The translations under genes were made by a program, and so were the position numbers. DNA of 20,295 nt from CAZFBR01 sp035353495 [NCBI: uncultured bacterium] (GTDB taxonomy: Bacteria > DAOPZR01), in contig CAZFBR010000036.1 in assembly GCA_964517215.1 (NCBI GenBank), positions 1 to 20,295 on the forward strand, given 5' to 3'. Below the pieces are notes generated by a model that saw only the letters and a program-made list of their open reading frames with translations, did not search any database and was not told where the DNA came from. Shown here piece by piece: positions 8,958 through 16,070 of the stretch (the first letter of the stretch is position 1; each line of letters starts with the position of its first letter).

Positions 8958-9869
8958 ATGAAAAAGAGGATGATCGCAACAGTAGCAGTCGGTATGGCAT
9001 GGGCGATGGCGGTGCCGGCATTCGCGGATGACAGGAAAGAAGTGACTGTGGATAATTGCGAGATTGCCTGCACAACCGAAGCGGTGAACATTGCAGTGGC
9101 GGTGAGCAGCGAGGAACAAAGCGCCAATGCGACCGGCAGCAGCGACGTGGCAGTTGCGCAGTGCGTGCCGTGCCCGCCGCCTGTCCCCAATCCGGCGCTG
9201 ATGTCGCCGGGAGCTGCACGTGCATGCGGGCAGGCGCGTCCGGAAACGCCGCGCCGGGTACCGGCGCATGTCAGGCACGAACAACAGCCGGCCAGTGCAT
9301 GCCCGCCGGTGCCGGTTACGCCGCGGTGCGGCAACGATGACGGACGGCATGAAGACGGCGGTGCGGCGGTGATGCATGGTCGCGAACAGACGGAGCCACG
9401 CGGACAGGGTCCTGCCCAGCGGCATGAGCGTCAGGACGGGATGCGCCCGACGAACAATTGCCGCGACCAGCAGCCGCAGGGGGGGGCAATAGGCAATGGC
9501 AATCGCGGCGGCAGCCGGCAGCAGGACCGGGTGATAAATCGCGATACGCAGCGTGACCGCCGGCAGCAGGGGCAGGCAATGAATCAGGGCAATCGTGACG
9601 GCAACCGCACCTGTGGTGAGTTGGCGCAGCGCAATACTCATGGCAACCAGCCGAATGGCGGATGCCGGCAGCCGGGCAATAACCAAGGTGGCAATAATGG
9701 CGGCGGCAATATCGGGCGGATCACGACGACCGTTGCGGGCAATGGCGGGGCCGCGACGCATGACGACAACGGTCACGGCAATGACGCGGGCCATACCGAT
9801 AGCAGCAATCCCGGCCAGGGTAACGGCAATCACGGGACGCAGAACCGCGGGAACGGCCATAGCCGGTAA
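8958..9869 (+). CDS. Secreted low-complexity Gly/Asn/Gln/His-rich protein
   Basis: A 303-aa protein of unknown function. The N terminus MKKRMIATVAVGMAWAMAVPAFADD is a clear Sec signal peptide with probable cleavage after AFA (about residue 22), so it is exported. The mature protein begins with an acidic segment with paired Cys (NCEIAC, QCVPCPP), then a Pro-rich part, and from about residue 170 becomes disordered-looking and rich in Gly, Asn, Gln, Arg and His (for example NQGGNNGGGNIG, GNGNHGTQNRGNGHSR). About ten Cys are spread through it. It reads as an extracellular or cell-envelope matrix-like protein, but no family is recognised. It has its own AT-rich upstream region, a good ribosome binding site and a strong terminator, so it is probably a monocistronic gene. 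The coding DNA holds many GGCAAT hexamers and an 8-G run, which could make it prone to slippage. Confidence 0.75.
   Translation: MKKRMIATVAVGMAWAMAVPAFADDRKEVTVDNCEIACTTEAVNIAVAVSSEEQSANATGSSDVAVAQCVPCPPPVPNPALMSPGAARACGQARPETPRRVPAHVRHEQQPASACPPVPVTPRCGNDDGRHEDGGAAVMHGREQTEPRGQGPAQRHERQDGMRPTNNCRDQQPQGGAIGNGNRGGSRQQDRVINRDTQRDRRQQGQAMNQGNRDGNRTCGELAQRNTHGNQPNGGCRQPGNNQGGNNGGGNIGRITTTVAGNGGAATHDDNGHGNDAGHTDSSNPGQGNGNHGTQNRGNGHSR
9479..9486 (+). repeat. Run of eight G in a coding region
   Basis: Eight consecutive G lie in the middle of the secreted-protein gene. Runs of this length are known slippage tracts in phase-variable genes of other bacteria; here phase variation is only a possibility. 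At least one other frame is open for much of the downstream part (about 9595-9873). Confidence 0.6.
9485..9830 (+). repeat. Eleven dispersed GGCAAT hexamers inside the secreted-protein gene
   Basis: GGCAAT starts at 9485, 9492, 9498, 9575, 9588, 9675, 9690, 9705, 9738, 9777 and 9825. Nine copies are in the frame that encodes Gly-Asn; those at 9485 and 9575 are in another frame (read as GAI and QAM). Most of this is explained by the Gly-Asn-rich protein, but the near-constant codon choice and the off-frame copies suggest repeat-driven expansion. Confidence 0.7.
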
Positions 9870-9882
9870 TTGAATCAAACCC

Positions 9883-9931
9883 GCAGGCTCTCCGGCGCTT
9901 CGGCGTGCGGGGGGCCTGCTCTTTCATTCTT
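9883..9931 (+). terminator. Rho-independent terminator with UUCG tetraloop
   Basis: The left arm at 9883-9898 pairs with the right arm at 9903-9919 around the loop TTCG (9899-9902). This gives 16 pairs, including three G-U wobbles and one bulged G, with an inner C(UUCG)G tetraloop, and is followed by the T-rich stretch TCTTTCATTCTT. It begins 13 bp after the stop of the secreted-protein gene. On the other strand the hairpin is followed by GGGTTTGATT, so it may also help stop the convergent minus-strand transcript. Confidence 0.85.
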
Positions 9932-9943
9932 GGGGACGGAGCA

Positions 9944-9959
9944 TAACTTATTAACTTAT
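9944..9959. repeat. Tandem octamer TAACTTAT x2
   Basis: Two head-to-tail copies of TAACTTAT sit in the 211-bp convergent intergenic gap (9870-10080). The same gap contains a small hairpin CGGTT-GATT-AACCG (9986-9999). No gene is seen in the gap. Confidence 0.55.
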
Positions 9960-10080
9960 GGCGCAGAGTCACAATCCCGCAGCAGCGGTTGATTAACCGG
10001 AGGCATGCTCCTATCCTGATTGTCGAATGGCCGGAACAGCAGGTGCGGTCAGCTGCGGGGGAGCGTCGGTGCGGCAGTGT

Positions 10081-11742
10081 TCAGGTGGCGGGTGACGCGA
10101 TTGGGCATACGAGCCGCACCGTCTGACCATCGGTGACAGTGAATTCCGCGCCGGCAGCGGCACAACAGCGGCTGAGCGCAGCGATGGCCGGGTCACTCAG
10201 TACGTTCGGCCCCGACCAGCGGATGGTGACGGTGGCGGCGGCAGTGCAGGCAACCGTTACCGTCAACCGGGTGGCGGCCGGCATTTCGCGGACAAAGGTC
10301 AGCAGGGCGTCGAGCAGGCGTTCGCGATCCACCAGCACCGCGGGGAGCGTGTCCGGCAGTGCGAGGGTGGCGACCGGGCGATTGCCCGGCTGACTGACCA
10401 GTCGCCGGGCCAGTTCCGCAGAGAAGGCCGCAGGATCATCGGCAGCATCCAGCAGCGCGTCGAGACCGGGATCGGGGAGGAAGGCCTGCGCCAGCAGGTC
10501 GCGCAGCGCGACGGCCGCCCGCTCGTCCGGCAGATTATGGCCGTGACTGATGAGCAGAAAATCGGTCAGCAGGCGGCGGGCGCGCAGGAGCAGGACGGGA
10601 TCGAGCACGCGTTCCAGCGGCCCGGCAGTGAAAAACGCGCCCAACTGATGCATGAGCTTGGCCAAGCGGTGCAAGACGATGAGCGGCAGCGCGTCACCGG
10701 CGCGCAGTCGATCGACATCCGCGGCAAATTCGGCAAACGTGAGATTGACCGTCTGCGGATCAAATTCGCGCTCGAGCCGGTCGGCCAGCTCCGGTTCGTC
10801 GAGCTCGCGCAGCGTGAGCGCGGCGACCAGCAGCCGGCCGCCGATGAGCGCGAGCAGTTCGCGCAATTCCTCCGCAATGGTCAGCCCTTCCGCCAGCAGC
10901 TGGTCACGCCGCACCGCGTCGAAGCGGCGCGGATGATGGCCGGCGGCCTGTTCGGTGATGCGCGCGAGCCGGCCGGCGAGCCGGGCGGTCGGCAGCAGCG
11001 GCCCGTGGCCCGGGGCGAACAGTTCGATGCCGGCGGCGGCAACCAGTCCGCGCAGCGCGGTGAGGGTGGCGACAAAGTCGGCCTGATTATGGCCGACGAT
11101 GCCGGCGACCATCGGATGGGCGGCATGCAGCAGATCGCCGCCGAACAGGACATTGCCCGCGCGGATGATAATGCTGTCCGGGCTGTGGCCGGGCGCGTGA
11201 TAGATGCGGGCCACCGTCCGCACGCCGAACAGCAGGTCCTGCACCGGGGTCGGCCAGGCGGGATCGGCAAGGGTGCGGATGGTCAGCGGTTCGCCCGTCC
11301 GCAAGACAACGGTGCGCTCGGTGCCGGGACGGTCAGCGGCACGGAACAGTTCGCCGCCGACCGTGATCGGGGCGAGTGTCTGGTCGAACAATGCCGCCTG
11401 GGTCAGGTCGCGATCGGCAGCTGCGAGGGCGGCGGCGCCCGCGGTGTGGATGAGGGTCAGCGCCGAGGCCGCCAGGGTCTCGTCAGCGTACGCGCCGCAG
11501 TTGAGATGGTCGAGATGGCAGTGCGAATAGCAGAGCAGCAGCGGCCGGTCAGGCGGCCGTTCCGCCAGTTCCTGACGCAGCCGGGGATGGCCCAGCCAGG
11601 GATCGATCAGCAGCAGCACCCCGCCGCTGTCGATCAGGAAACTGTTGCAGCTTTCCAGCGTCTGCGGCACCACCAGCGGCAGCCAGCGGCCGGCCGGTTG
11701 GCCGGGCAACGGCTGCCAGTCAATTGCGAGTTCACGGCTCAT
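10081..11742 (-). CDS. Metallo-beta-lactamase-fold hydrolase with kinase-like C-terminal extension
   Basis: A 553-aa cytoplasmic protein. Residues 20-250 form a metallo-beta-lactamase fold with the full metal-ligand set: SHCHLDH (His74, His76, Asp78, His79), APGHSPDS (His186), FGGDLLH (Asp203) and APGHGP (His246). This predicts a dinuclear Zn or Fe hydrolase; the substrate is unknown. The remaining ~300 residues are mostly helical and end (471-553) in VDRERLLDALLTFVRE, strand-rich VTIRWSGPN and a final VRLVCPIAS. That order resembles a histidine-kinase ATPase domain that has lost its glycine boxes, so it would not be expected to bind ATP normally. ATG at 11742 is chosen because it opens the conserved fold. 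The frame runs on upstream to 13464, but that part lies opposite the transporter gene and is a shadow. A TATGCT -10-like box lies 12 bases before the start, which would leave a very short leader. The gene is divergent from the cation transporter and converges on the secreted-protein gene. Confidence 0.88.
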   Translation of the reverse strand: MSRELAIDWQPLPGQPAGRWLPLVVPQTLESCNSFLIDSGGVLLLIDPWLGHPRLRQELAERPPDRPLLLCYSHCHLDHLNCGAYADETLAASALTLIHTAGAAALAAADRDLTQAALFDQTLAPITVGGELFRAADRPGTERTVVLRTGEPLTIRTLADPAWPTPVQDLLFGVRTVARIYHAPGHSPDSIIIRAGNVLFGGDLLHAAHPMVAGIVGHNQADFVATLTALRGLVAAAGIELFAPGHGPLLPTARLAGRLARITEQAAGHHPRRFDAVRRDQLLAEGLTIAEELRELLALIGGRLLVAALTLRELDEPELADRLEREFDPQTVNLTFAEFAADVDRLRAGDALPLIVLHRLAKLMHQLGAFFTAGPLERVLDPVLLLRARRLLTDFLLISHGHNLPDERAAVALRDLLAQAFLPDPGLDALLDAADDPAAFSAELARRLVSQPGNRPVATLALPDTLPAVLVDRERLLDALLTFVREMPAATRLTVTVACTAAATVTIRWSGPNVLSDPAIAALSRCCAAAGAEFTVTDGQTVRLVCPIASPAT

Positions 11743-11753
11743 GGCCGAACCAT

Positions 11754-11759
11754 AGCATA
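11754..11759 (-). promoter_or_regulatory. Possible -10 box for the metallo-hydrolase gene
   Basis: TATGCT on the minus strand lies 12 bases upstream of the ATG. No good -35 box is found 16-18 bases further upstream, so this is a weak call. If used, the transcript would be almost leaderless; no clear Shine-Dalgarno precedes this start. Confidence 0.3.
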
Positions 11760-11795
11760 TCGACCGTGCGGGGAAAAGCGCCGGCGGGAAGGCGT

Positions 11796-11824
11796 TTGAC
11801 GGCCACGGCCGGGCGAGGTACGAT
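11796..11824 (+). promoter_or_regulatory. Housekeeping-type promoter of the cation transporter gene
   Basis: TTGACG (11796-11801), a 17-bp spacer and TACGAT (11819-11824). Transcription would start near 11831, giving a leader of about 60 bases before the ATG at 11890. Confidence 0.7.
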
Positions 11825-11889
11825 TCCCCACGGTTGGGCAGAAACTGCCGCGGGGCAGGGGTGCGGCAGCGCGGCATCATGAGGACGCC

Positions 11890-13320
11890 ATGACAACGGA
11901 ACTGACGGACAGCCAGCCGATGGCCGGCGAAAAGCACCGGGTGGCGCTCGCCTCGGTGCTGGCGGCGGTGGCCCTGACCGTGACCAAGCTCGGGATCGGC
12001 TGGTGGACCAATTCGCTGGGGATCCTTGCGGAGGCCCTGCACTCGGGCCTTGATCTGGTGGCGGCGATCGTGACGTTGTGGGCGGTGAAAATCTCCGCGC
12101 AGCCGGCGGACGGCAACCATCCCTACGGCCACGGCAAATTCGAAAACCTCTCGGCACTGTTTGAAACGCTGCTGCTGCTGGGCACCTGCGTCTGGATCAT
12201 TGTCGAGGCGGTGGAGCGCCTCCGGTCGGCGGAGGCGGTGACCATGACGGTGAACGGCTGGGCGTTCGCGGTGGTGCTGCTCTCCATTGTCGTCGATTAC
12301 GGCCGGTCGCGCGCGCTGATGCGGGCGGCGCGCAAATATCAGAGCCAGGCCCTCGAGGCGGATGCGCTGCACTTTTCGACGGACATCTGGTCGTCGGGCG
12401 TGGTGCTGCTGGGTTTGTGCGGCGTACTGGCGGGCGACCGGCTGGGGCTGCCCTGGCTGCGGCAGGCGGACGCCGTGGCGGCACTGGGCGTGGCGCTGAT
12501 TGTTATCGGGGTGAGTTACCGGCTGGGGAAAAAGTCGATTGATGACCTGCTCGACGCGGTACCGGCCGAATTGCGGGATACCGTGGTGGCGGCCGCGGCC
12601 GCGGTGCCCGGAGTCGAGTCGGTGCGCCAGGTGCGGGCGCGAAAAAGCGGCCCGGAGGTGTTTGCCGATGTGACCCTGGCGGTCGGCAGGACGCTGACGT
12701 TTGCGCAGGCGCATCACATCGCCGACGAAGGTGAGGCGGCCATTCGCCGGCAGCTGCCCAACGTCGATGTGACGGTCCACGTTGAACCGGTGGCGGACGC
12801 GGGCGCCGACGACAGGAAAATTGTGCGCCTGCTGGCGGCGGAGCATGGCCTGGCGACACACAACCTGCGCTGGTACGAGACGGACGGTCAGCGCGGGCTG
12901 GAACTGCATCTCGAAGTCGATGACCGGCTGAGTGTGCAGGATGCCCATCAGCTGGCCAACCGGTTCGAGGCGGCGCTGCGTGAGGAAATCAGGGGCCTGG
13001 TGCGGATTGACACGCACCTCGAACCCTGCCGTCCGACCCGGGCGGTGGCCGACGCCGGCACGGCAGGGACGGAACGGGTGCGGCAGGCCCTGGCGGCGTT
13101 TTTCACCTGCGAACGGCTGTGCCGCACCCCGCACGCGGTGAATGTCCAGGAATGCGACGGCCGGCTGGCGGTGACCCTGCATTGCGTGCTGCCGCCGGCG
13201 ACACCGATTACCGCGGCGCATGCGCTGACGGAGGAGATGGAGGCGCACCTGCGGCGGCATATTCCGGAAATTGAGCGGGTGGTGATTCACGTTGAACCGG
13301 CACGGACGGGCGGCGGCTGA
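11890..13320 (+). CDS. Cation diffusion facilitator with three C-terminal domains
   Basis: A 476-aa inner-membrane divalent-metal/proton antiporter of the CDF family. The six-helix membrane part covers about residues 17-215. It has the paired metal-site motifs HSGLD (His51, Asp55) in TM2 and HFSTD (His161, Asp165) in TM5, plus the family signature HPYGHGKFE (77-85). The HxxxD/HxxxD site is typical of Zn-type members, so Zn export is the best guess. Usual CDF proteins are about 300 aa with one cytoplasmic dimerisation domain. Here three related copies follow one another, each ending in an H-x-E-P signature: HVEP at His297, HLEP at His376 and HVEP at His467. The third copy is Cys/His-rich (TCERLCRTPH, QECDG, LHC) and may sense metal. 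GAGG five bases before the ATG supports the start. The divergent neighbour is the metallo-hydrolase, and the uracil permease follows after 45 bp. Confidence 0.92.
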   Translation: MTTELTDSQPMAGEKHRVALASVLAAVALTVTKLGIGWWTNSLGILAEALHSGLDLVAAIVTLWAVKISAQPADGNHPYGHGKFENLSALFETLLLLGTCVWIIVEAVERLRSAEAVTMTVNGWAFAVVLLSIVVDYGRSRALMRAARKYQSQALEADALHFSTDIWSSGVVLLGLCGVLAGDRLGLPWLRQADAVAALGVALIVIGVSYRLGKKSIDDLLDAVPAELRDTVVAAAAAVPGVESVRQVRARKSGPEVFADVTLAVGRTLTFAQAHHIADEGEAAIRRQLPNVDVTVHVEPVADAGADDRKIVRLLAAEHGLATHNLRWYETDGQRGLELHLEVDDRLSVQDAHQLANRFEAALREEIRGLVRIDTHLEPCRPTRAVADAGTAGTERVRQALAAFFTCERLCRTPHAVNVQECDGRLAVTLHCVLPPATPITAAHALTEEMEAHLRRHIPEIERVVIHVEPARTGGG

Positions 13321-13352
13321 ACGCAGTTCCCGCGCATAACGACGCGACGCAT

Positions 13353-13359
13353 GGAGGAG
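13353..13359 (+). promoter_or_regulatory. Ribosome binding site that sets the permease start at 13366
   Basis: GGAGGAG lies just upstream of the ATG at 13366. It overlaps the alternative in-frame ATG at 13351, which itself has no Shine-Dalgarno in front of it. Confidence 0.7.
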
Positions 13360-13365
13360 ACGAGC

Positions 13366-14673
13366 ATGAGTGCAACGGCAACACCCGATGCCTGCGGGCG
13401 GCGGATCATCCAGGTTGAAGAGAAGCTGCCGCTGTGGGAGGGCCTGCCGCTCTCCTGCCAGCATCTGTTCGCCATGTTCGGCGCCTCGATGCTAATCCCC
13501 TTTCTGTTCCAGATCGACCCTGCGGTGGTGCTGCTGATGAACGAAATCAACACCCTGCTCTACATCTTCATCACCAAGGGCAAAATCCCCGCGTTCCTCG
13601 GCTCGAGCTTTGCCTTCATTTCGCCGGTGTTCGCGGTGACCGCCGCAGACGGAGGAACGTTTGCGCAGGCGCTGGGCGGGTTTGTCGTTGCCGGCCTGCT
13701 CTTCATGGCGGTGGCGCTGATTATCCGCGTGGCGGGCATCGCCTGGATCGACGTGCTCATTCCGCCCGCGGCGATGGGCGCCGTGGTGGCGATCATCGGG
13801 CTGGAACTTGCCCCGGTGGCGGCGAAAATGGCGGGACTGGTCATGGATGACAGCAGTGCCGCGGCGGCGGCCATGTATCTCGATCCGAAAGTGCTGGCGG
13901 TTTCGCTCTCGACGCTGACGGTGGTGGTGCTTGGCTCGATCGTGCTGCGCGGGTTCCTCGCGGTGATTCCCGTCCTGCTGGGCGTGATCTGGGGGTATCT
14001 GGCGGCGCTGGCGTTCGGGCTGGTCGATTTCTCGGCGGTGGCGGCGGCGCCATGGTTCTCGCTGCCGGCATTCCAGCGGCCGGAGCTGGCCTGGGGCGCG
14101 ATCCTGACCATTCTCCCCGCGGCGTTCGTGGTGATCACCGAGCATATCGGCCACCTGATCGTGACGGGCAACATCGTCGGGCGCGACCTGCCGCGCGATC
14201 CCGGCCTGCATCGCTCGCTGATGGGCGACGGCATCTCGACCACCCTGTCGGGGCTGGTCGGATCGGTGCCGACGACGACATACGGCGAGAATATCGGCGT
14301 GCTGGCGATCACCAAGGTCTACAGCGTCCGGGTAATCGGCGGCGCCGCGGTGATTTCGATCGGCATCGCCTTCGTCGGCAAGCTGGCGGCGCTGGTGCGC
14401 ACCATCCCGACGCCGGTGATGGGCGGGATCTGTCTCATGCTGTTCGGCGTCATCGCCGCCTCGGGCATTCGCATGCTGGTGGAAAAGAGGGTCGACTATT
14501 CGCGGCCGCGCAACCTGATGCTTACTTCAGTGACCTTTGTCGTCGGCCTGTGCGGGGCACATGTCAAACTGGGCTCGGTGTCGCTCTCGGGGATGGCGCT
14601 GGCCACGGTGGTGGCGATGCTGACCGGCCTGATCTTTTACGTGCTGGACAAGCTGCGGCTGACCTGCGACTGA
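13366..14673 (+). CDS. uraA: Uracil permease, NCS2/UraA family
   Basis: A 435-aa polytopic inner-membrane nucleobase:H+ symporter of the NCS2 family. Recognisable blocks are LPLWEGLPLSCQHLFAMFG near the N terminus, PAFLGSSFAFISP (about 70-83), TEHIGH (Glu259) and TTTYGENIGV (Glu308), the last two matching the substrate-binding glutamates of E. coli UraA. The usual PNTTYGENIG reads PTTTYGENIG here, a conservative change. The closest match is to uracil transporters rather than xanthine or urate permeases. Length is normal for the family. It may be co-transcribed with the upstream CDF gene (45-bp gap, no terminator seen). No uracil phosphoribosyltransferase gene is adjacent. The stop is one base from the stop of the small minus-strand gene. 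Confidence 0.93.
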   Translation: MSATATPDACGRRIIQVEEKLPLWEGLPLSCQHLFAMFGASMLIPFLFQIDPAVVLLMNEINTLLYIFITKGKIPAFLGSSFAFISPVFAVTAADGGTFAQALGGFVVAGLLFMAVALIIRVAGIAWIDVLIPPAAMGAVVAIIGLELAPVAAKMAGLVMDDSSAAAAAMYLDPKVLAVSLSTLTVVVLGSIVLRGFLAVIPVLLGVIWGYLAALAFGLVDFSAVAAAPWFSLPAFQRPELAWGAILTILPAAFVVITEHIGHLIVTGNIVGRDLPRDPGLHRSLMGDGISTTLSGLVGSVPTTTYGENIGVLAITKVYSVRVIGGAAVISIGIAFVGKLAALVRTIPTPVMGGICLMLFGVIAASGIRMLVEKRVDYSRPRNLMLTSVTFVVGLCGAHVKLGSVSLSGMALATVVAMLTGLIFYVLDKLRLTCD

Positions 14674-14674
14674 G

Positions 14675-14911
14675 TCAATGGAGCTTGCTGATAGCCGGTG
14701 GCATGCCCGGCGGATGATAATAGGGGAGTTCATCGCGATTGCGCAGCGGCTCGTACAGGATGGTCAGATAAAGCAGGGCGATGAGGAGGGCAATGACGCT
14801 GGCCAGCATCCAGCCGGGCATGCCGGACAACCGCTGCACCCGATGCCGGTGCAGCGCATGCCGCAGATAGTGGCGAAGTCCCTGCGGCGCGGTTCGCAGC
14901 AGAAAATGCAT
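14675..14911 (-). CDS. Small single-pass membrane protein
   Basis: A 78-aa predicted protein with a basic His/Arg-rich N terminus (HYLRHALHRHRVQR), one clear hydrophobic helix at about 33-53 (WMLASVIALLIALLYLTIL) and a short Pro/Tyr-rich tail (PYYHPPGMPP). G/C-ending codons dominate, it fills an otherwise gene-free gap, and its stop is one base from that of the permease gene, all of which argue for a real gene. The ribosome binding site is weak: GAGG is about 12 bases before the ATG. The positive-inside rule predicts a cytoplasmic N terminus. The function is unknown. It is divergent from the glycosyltransferase-like gene, with 56 bp between starts. Confidence 0.55.
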   Translation of the reverse strand: MHFLLRTAPQGLRHYLRHALHRHRVQRLSGMPGWMLASVIALLIALLYLTILYEPLRNRDELPYYHPPGMPPAISKLH

Positions 14912-14967
14912 AGTGGCTCAGCACCTCGTGTACTCACATTTGTCGGCATCATGGCCGGCGGGGTTGA

Positions 14968-16068
14968 ATGAATCAGGCACCCGGCCTGCTGGTGGTGGTC
15001 AGCGGGCACGGTTTCGGCCATGCCACCCGCATGGCGGCGCTGCTGACCGCCCTGCGGCGGCGGCGGCCTGACCTGCGCCTGGCGGTATGCACCGCTTGCC
15101 CGCACCGGGTATTCCTGCCGCCGGCGGCGCCGCCGGGGATACAAATTCACGATACGGTCTTCGATTTTGGAATGCGGCAGACCAACAGCGTCACGCTCGA
15201 CCTGCCCGGCACGTTGGCGGGACTGGCGGAACTGGCGGAGCGGACCCCGGAGCAGCAGCGTATGTTCAATGAGCTGCTGGCGGCATTTCGTCCGGCAGCG
15301 GTGCTGGCGGACATTCCCGCCGCGCCGCTGGCCTGGGCGGCAGCAGCGGGTCTGCCGGCAATCGGCATCAGCAATTTCACCTGGGATGTGATCTACGCCG
15401 AACTGGGGCGGGTGCATGCCGGGTTTCTGCCGCACGCGGCGGAACAGGCGGCCTGGTATGCCCGGGCAGACGCGCTGCTGCGCCTGCCGTTCGGCCCCGC
15501 CCCGCGCGCGTTCAATACGGTGGTCGATATTCCGCTGCTGGCGCGGCGGGTCACCGGCGACCGGTCGGCGATCCGGCGGTTGCTGGGGCTGTCTGCCCAT
15601 GACCGGATCATTGTACTGTCGTTTGGCGGATTTGCCATGGCGGCGGTGCGGAACTTCGCCCGGTCGTTTCCGGCGGACTGGCAGTTCCTTTCCTGGTCGC
15701 AACTGCCGGCCCCGTTTCCCGGCCGCCTGACGGTACTCGATGCGGAGAGCAGCATGCCGCACGAAGCGGTGACGGCGGCGGCGGATATTGTCATCGGCAA
15801 ACCGGGATACGGCACGGTGAGCGAATGCCTGGCGGCGCAGACGAAATTCCTCTATGTGCCGCGCCCGGACTATCCCGAATGCGCACCACTGACCGACGGG
15901 GTGGAACGCCACGGTGTGGCGCGTTCCATCCCGGCTGCGGATTTTATGGCGGGCCGCTGGCATGGGCATATCGCCGCGCTGCTGGCTGATGACCGGCCGT
16001 GGCCGGCGCTGCGGCTCGACGGTGCGGACGTGGCGGCAGCGGAAATCTGCCGCCGCTCCGGCTGGTAG
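14968..16068 (+). CDS. GT-B-fold glycosyltransferase-like protein (L-arabinokinase N-terminal type)
   Basis: A 366-aa protein. The N terminus GLLVVVSGHGFGHATRM (GHGFGH at 13-18) and the block ISNFTWDVIYAEL closely resemble the N-terminal, glycosyltransferase-like half of plant L-arabinokinase and related bacterial proteins. The C-terminal half has IVIGKPGYGTVSECLA (about 275-290), the nucleotide-sugar-binding loop typical of GT-B enzymes of the MurG/GT1 type. No galactokinase-like domain follows, so this is the stand-alone form. A sugar transfer reaction is likely but donor and acceptor cannot be read from the sequence. No membrane segment is seen; it probably acts on the cytoplasmic face. 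ATG at 14968 has a weak G-rich site in front. The YfhO-type gene starts 2 bp after the stop, so the two are probably translated together. Confidence 0.82.
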   Translation: MNQAPGLLVVVSGHGFGHATRMAALLTALRRRRPDLRLAVCTACPHRVFLPPAAPPGIQIHDTVFDFGMRQTNSVTLDLPGTLAGLAELAERTPEQQRMFNELLAAFRPAAVLADIPAAPLAWAAAAGLPAIGISNFTWDVIYAELGRVHAGFLPHAAEQAAWYARADALLRLPFGPAPRAFNTVVDIPLLARRVTGDRSAIRRLLGLSAHDRIIVLSFGGFAMAAVRNFARSFPADWQFLSWSQLPAPFPGRLTVLDAESSMPHEAVTAAADIVIGKPGYGTVSECLAAQTKFLYVPRPDYPECAPLTDGVERHGVARSIPAADFMAGRWHGHIAALLADDRPWPALRLDGADVAAAEICRRSGW

Positions 16069-16070
16069 CA

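Noticed and set aside
9485-9830. GGCAAT copies as a CRISPR-like or protein-binding array
   Set aside because: Spacing is irregular, the unit is only six bases and most copies encode Gly-Asn in frame.
8919-9878. Minus-strand 319-codon open frame opposite the secreted protein
   Set aside because: Its Ala/Ile/Arg/His-rich composition mirrors the opposite Gly/Asn repeats; the plus strand has a signal peptide, ribosome binding site and terminator.
11743-13464. Upstream part of the long minus-strand frame that contains the metallo-hydrolase
   Set aside because: It lies opposite the well-supported CDF gene, is rich in Arg, His and Gln as antisense GC-rich frames are, and the real protein clearly starts at 11742.
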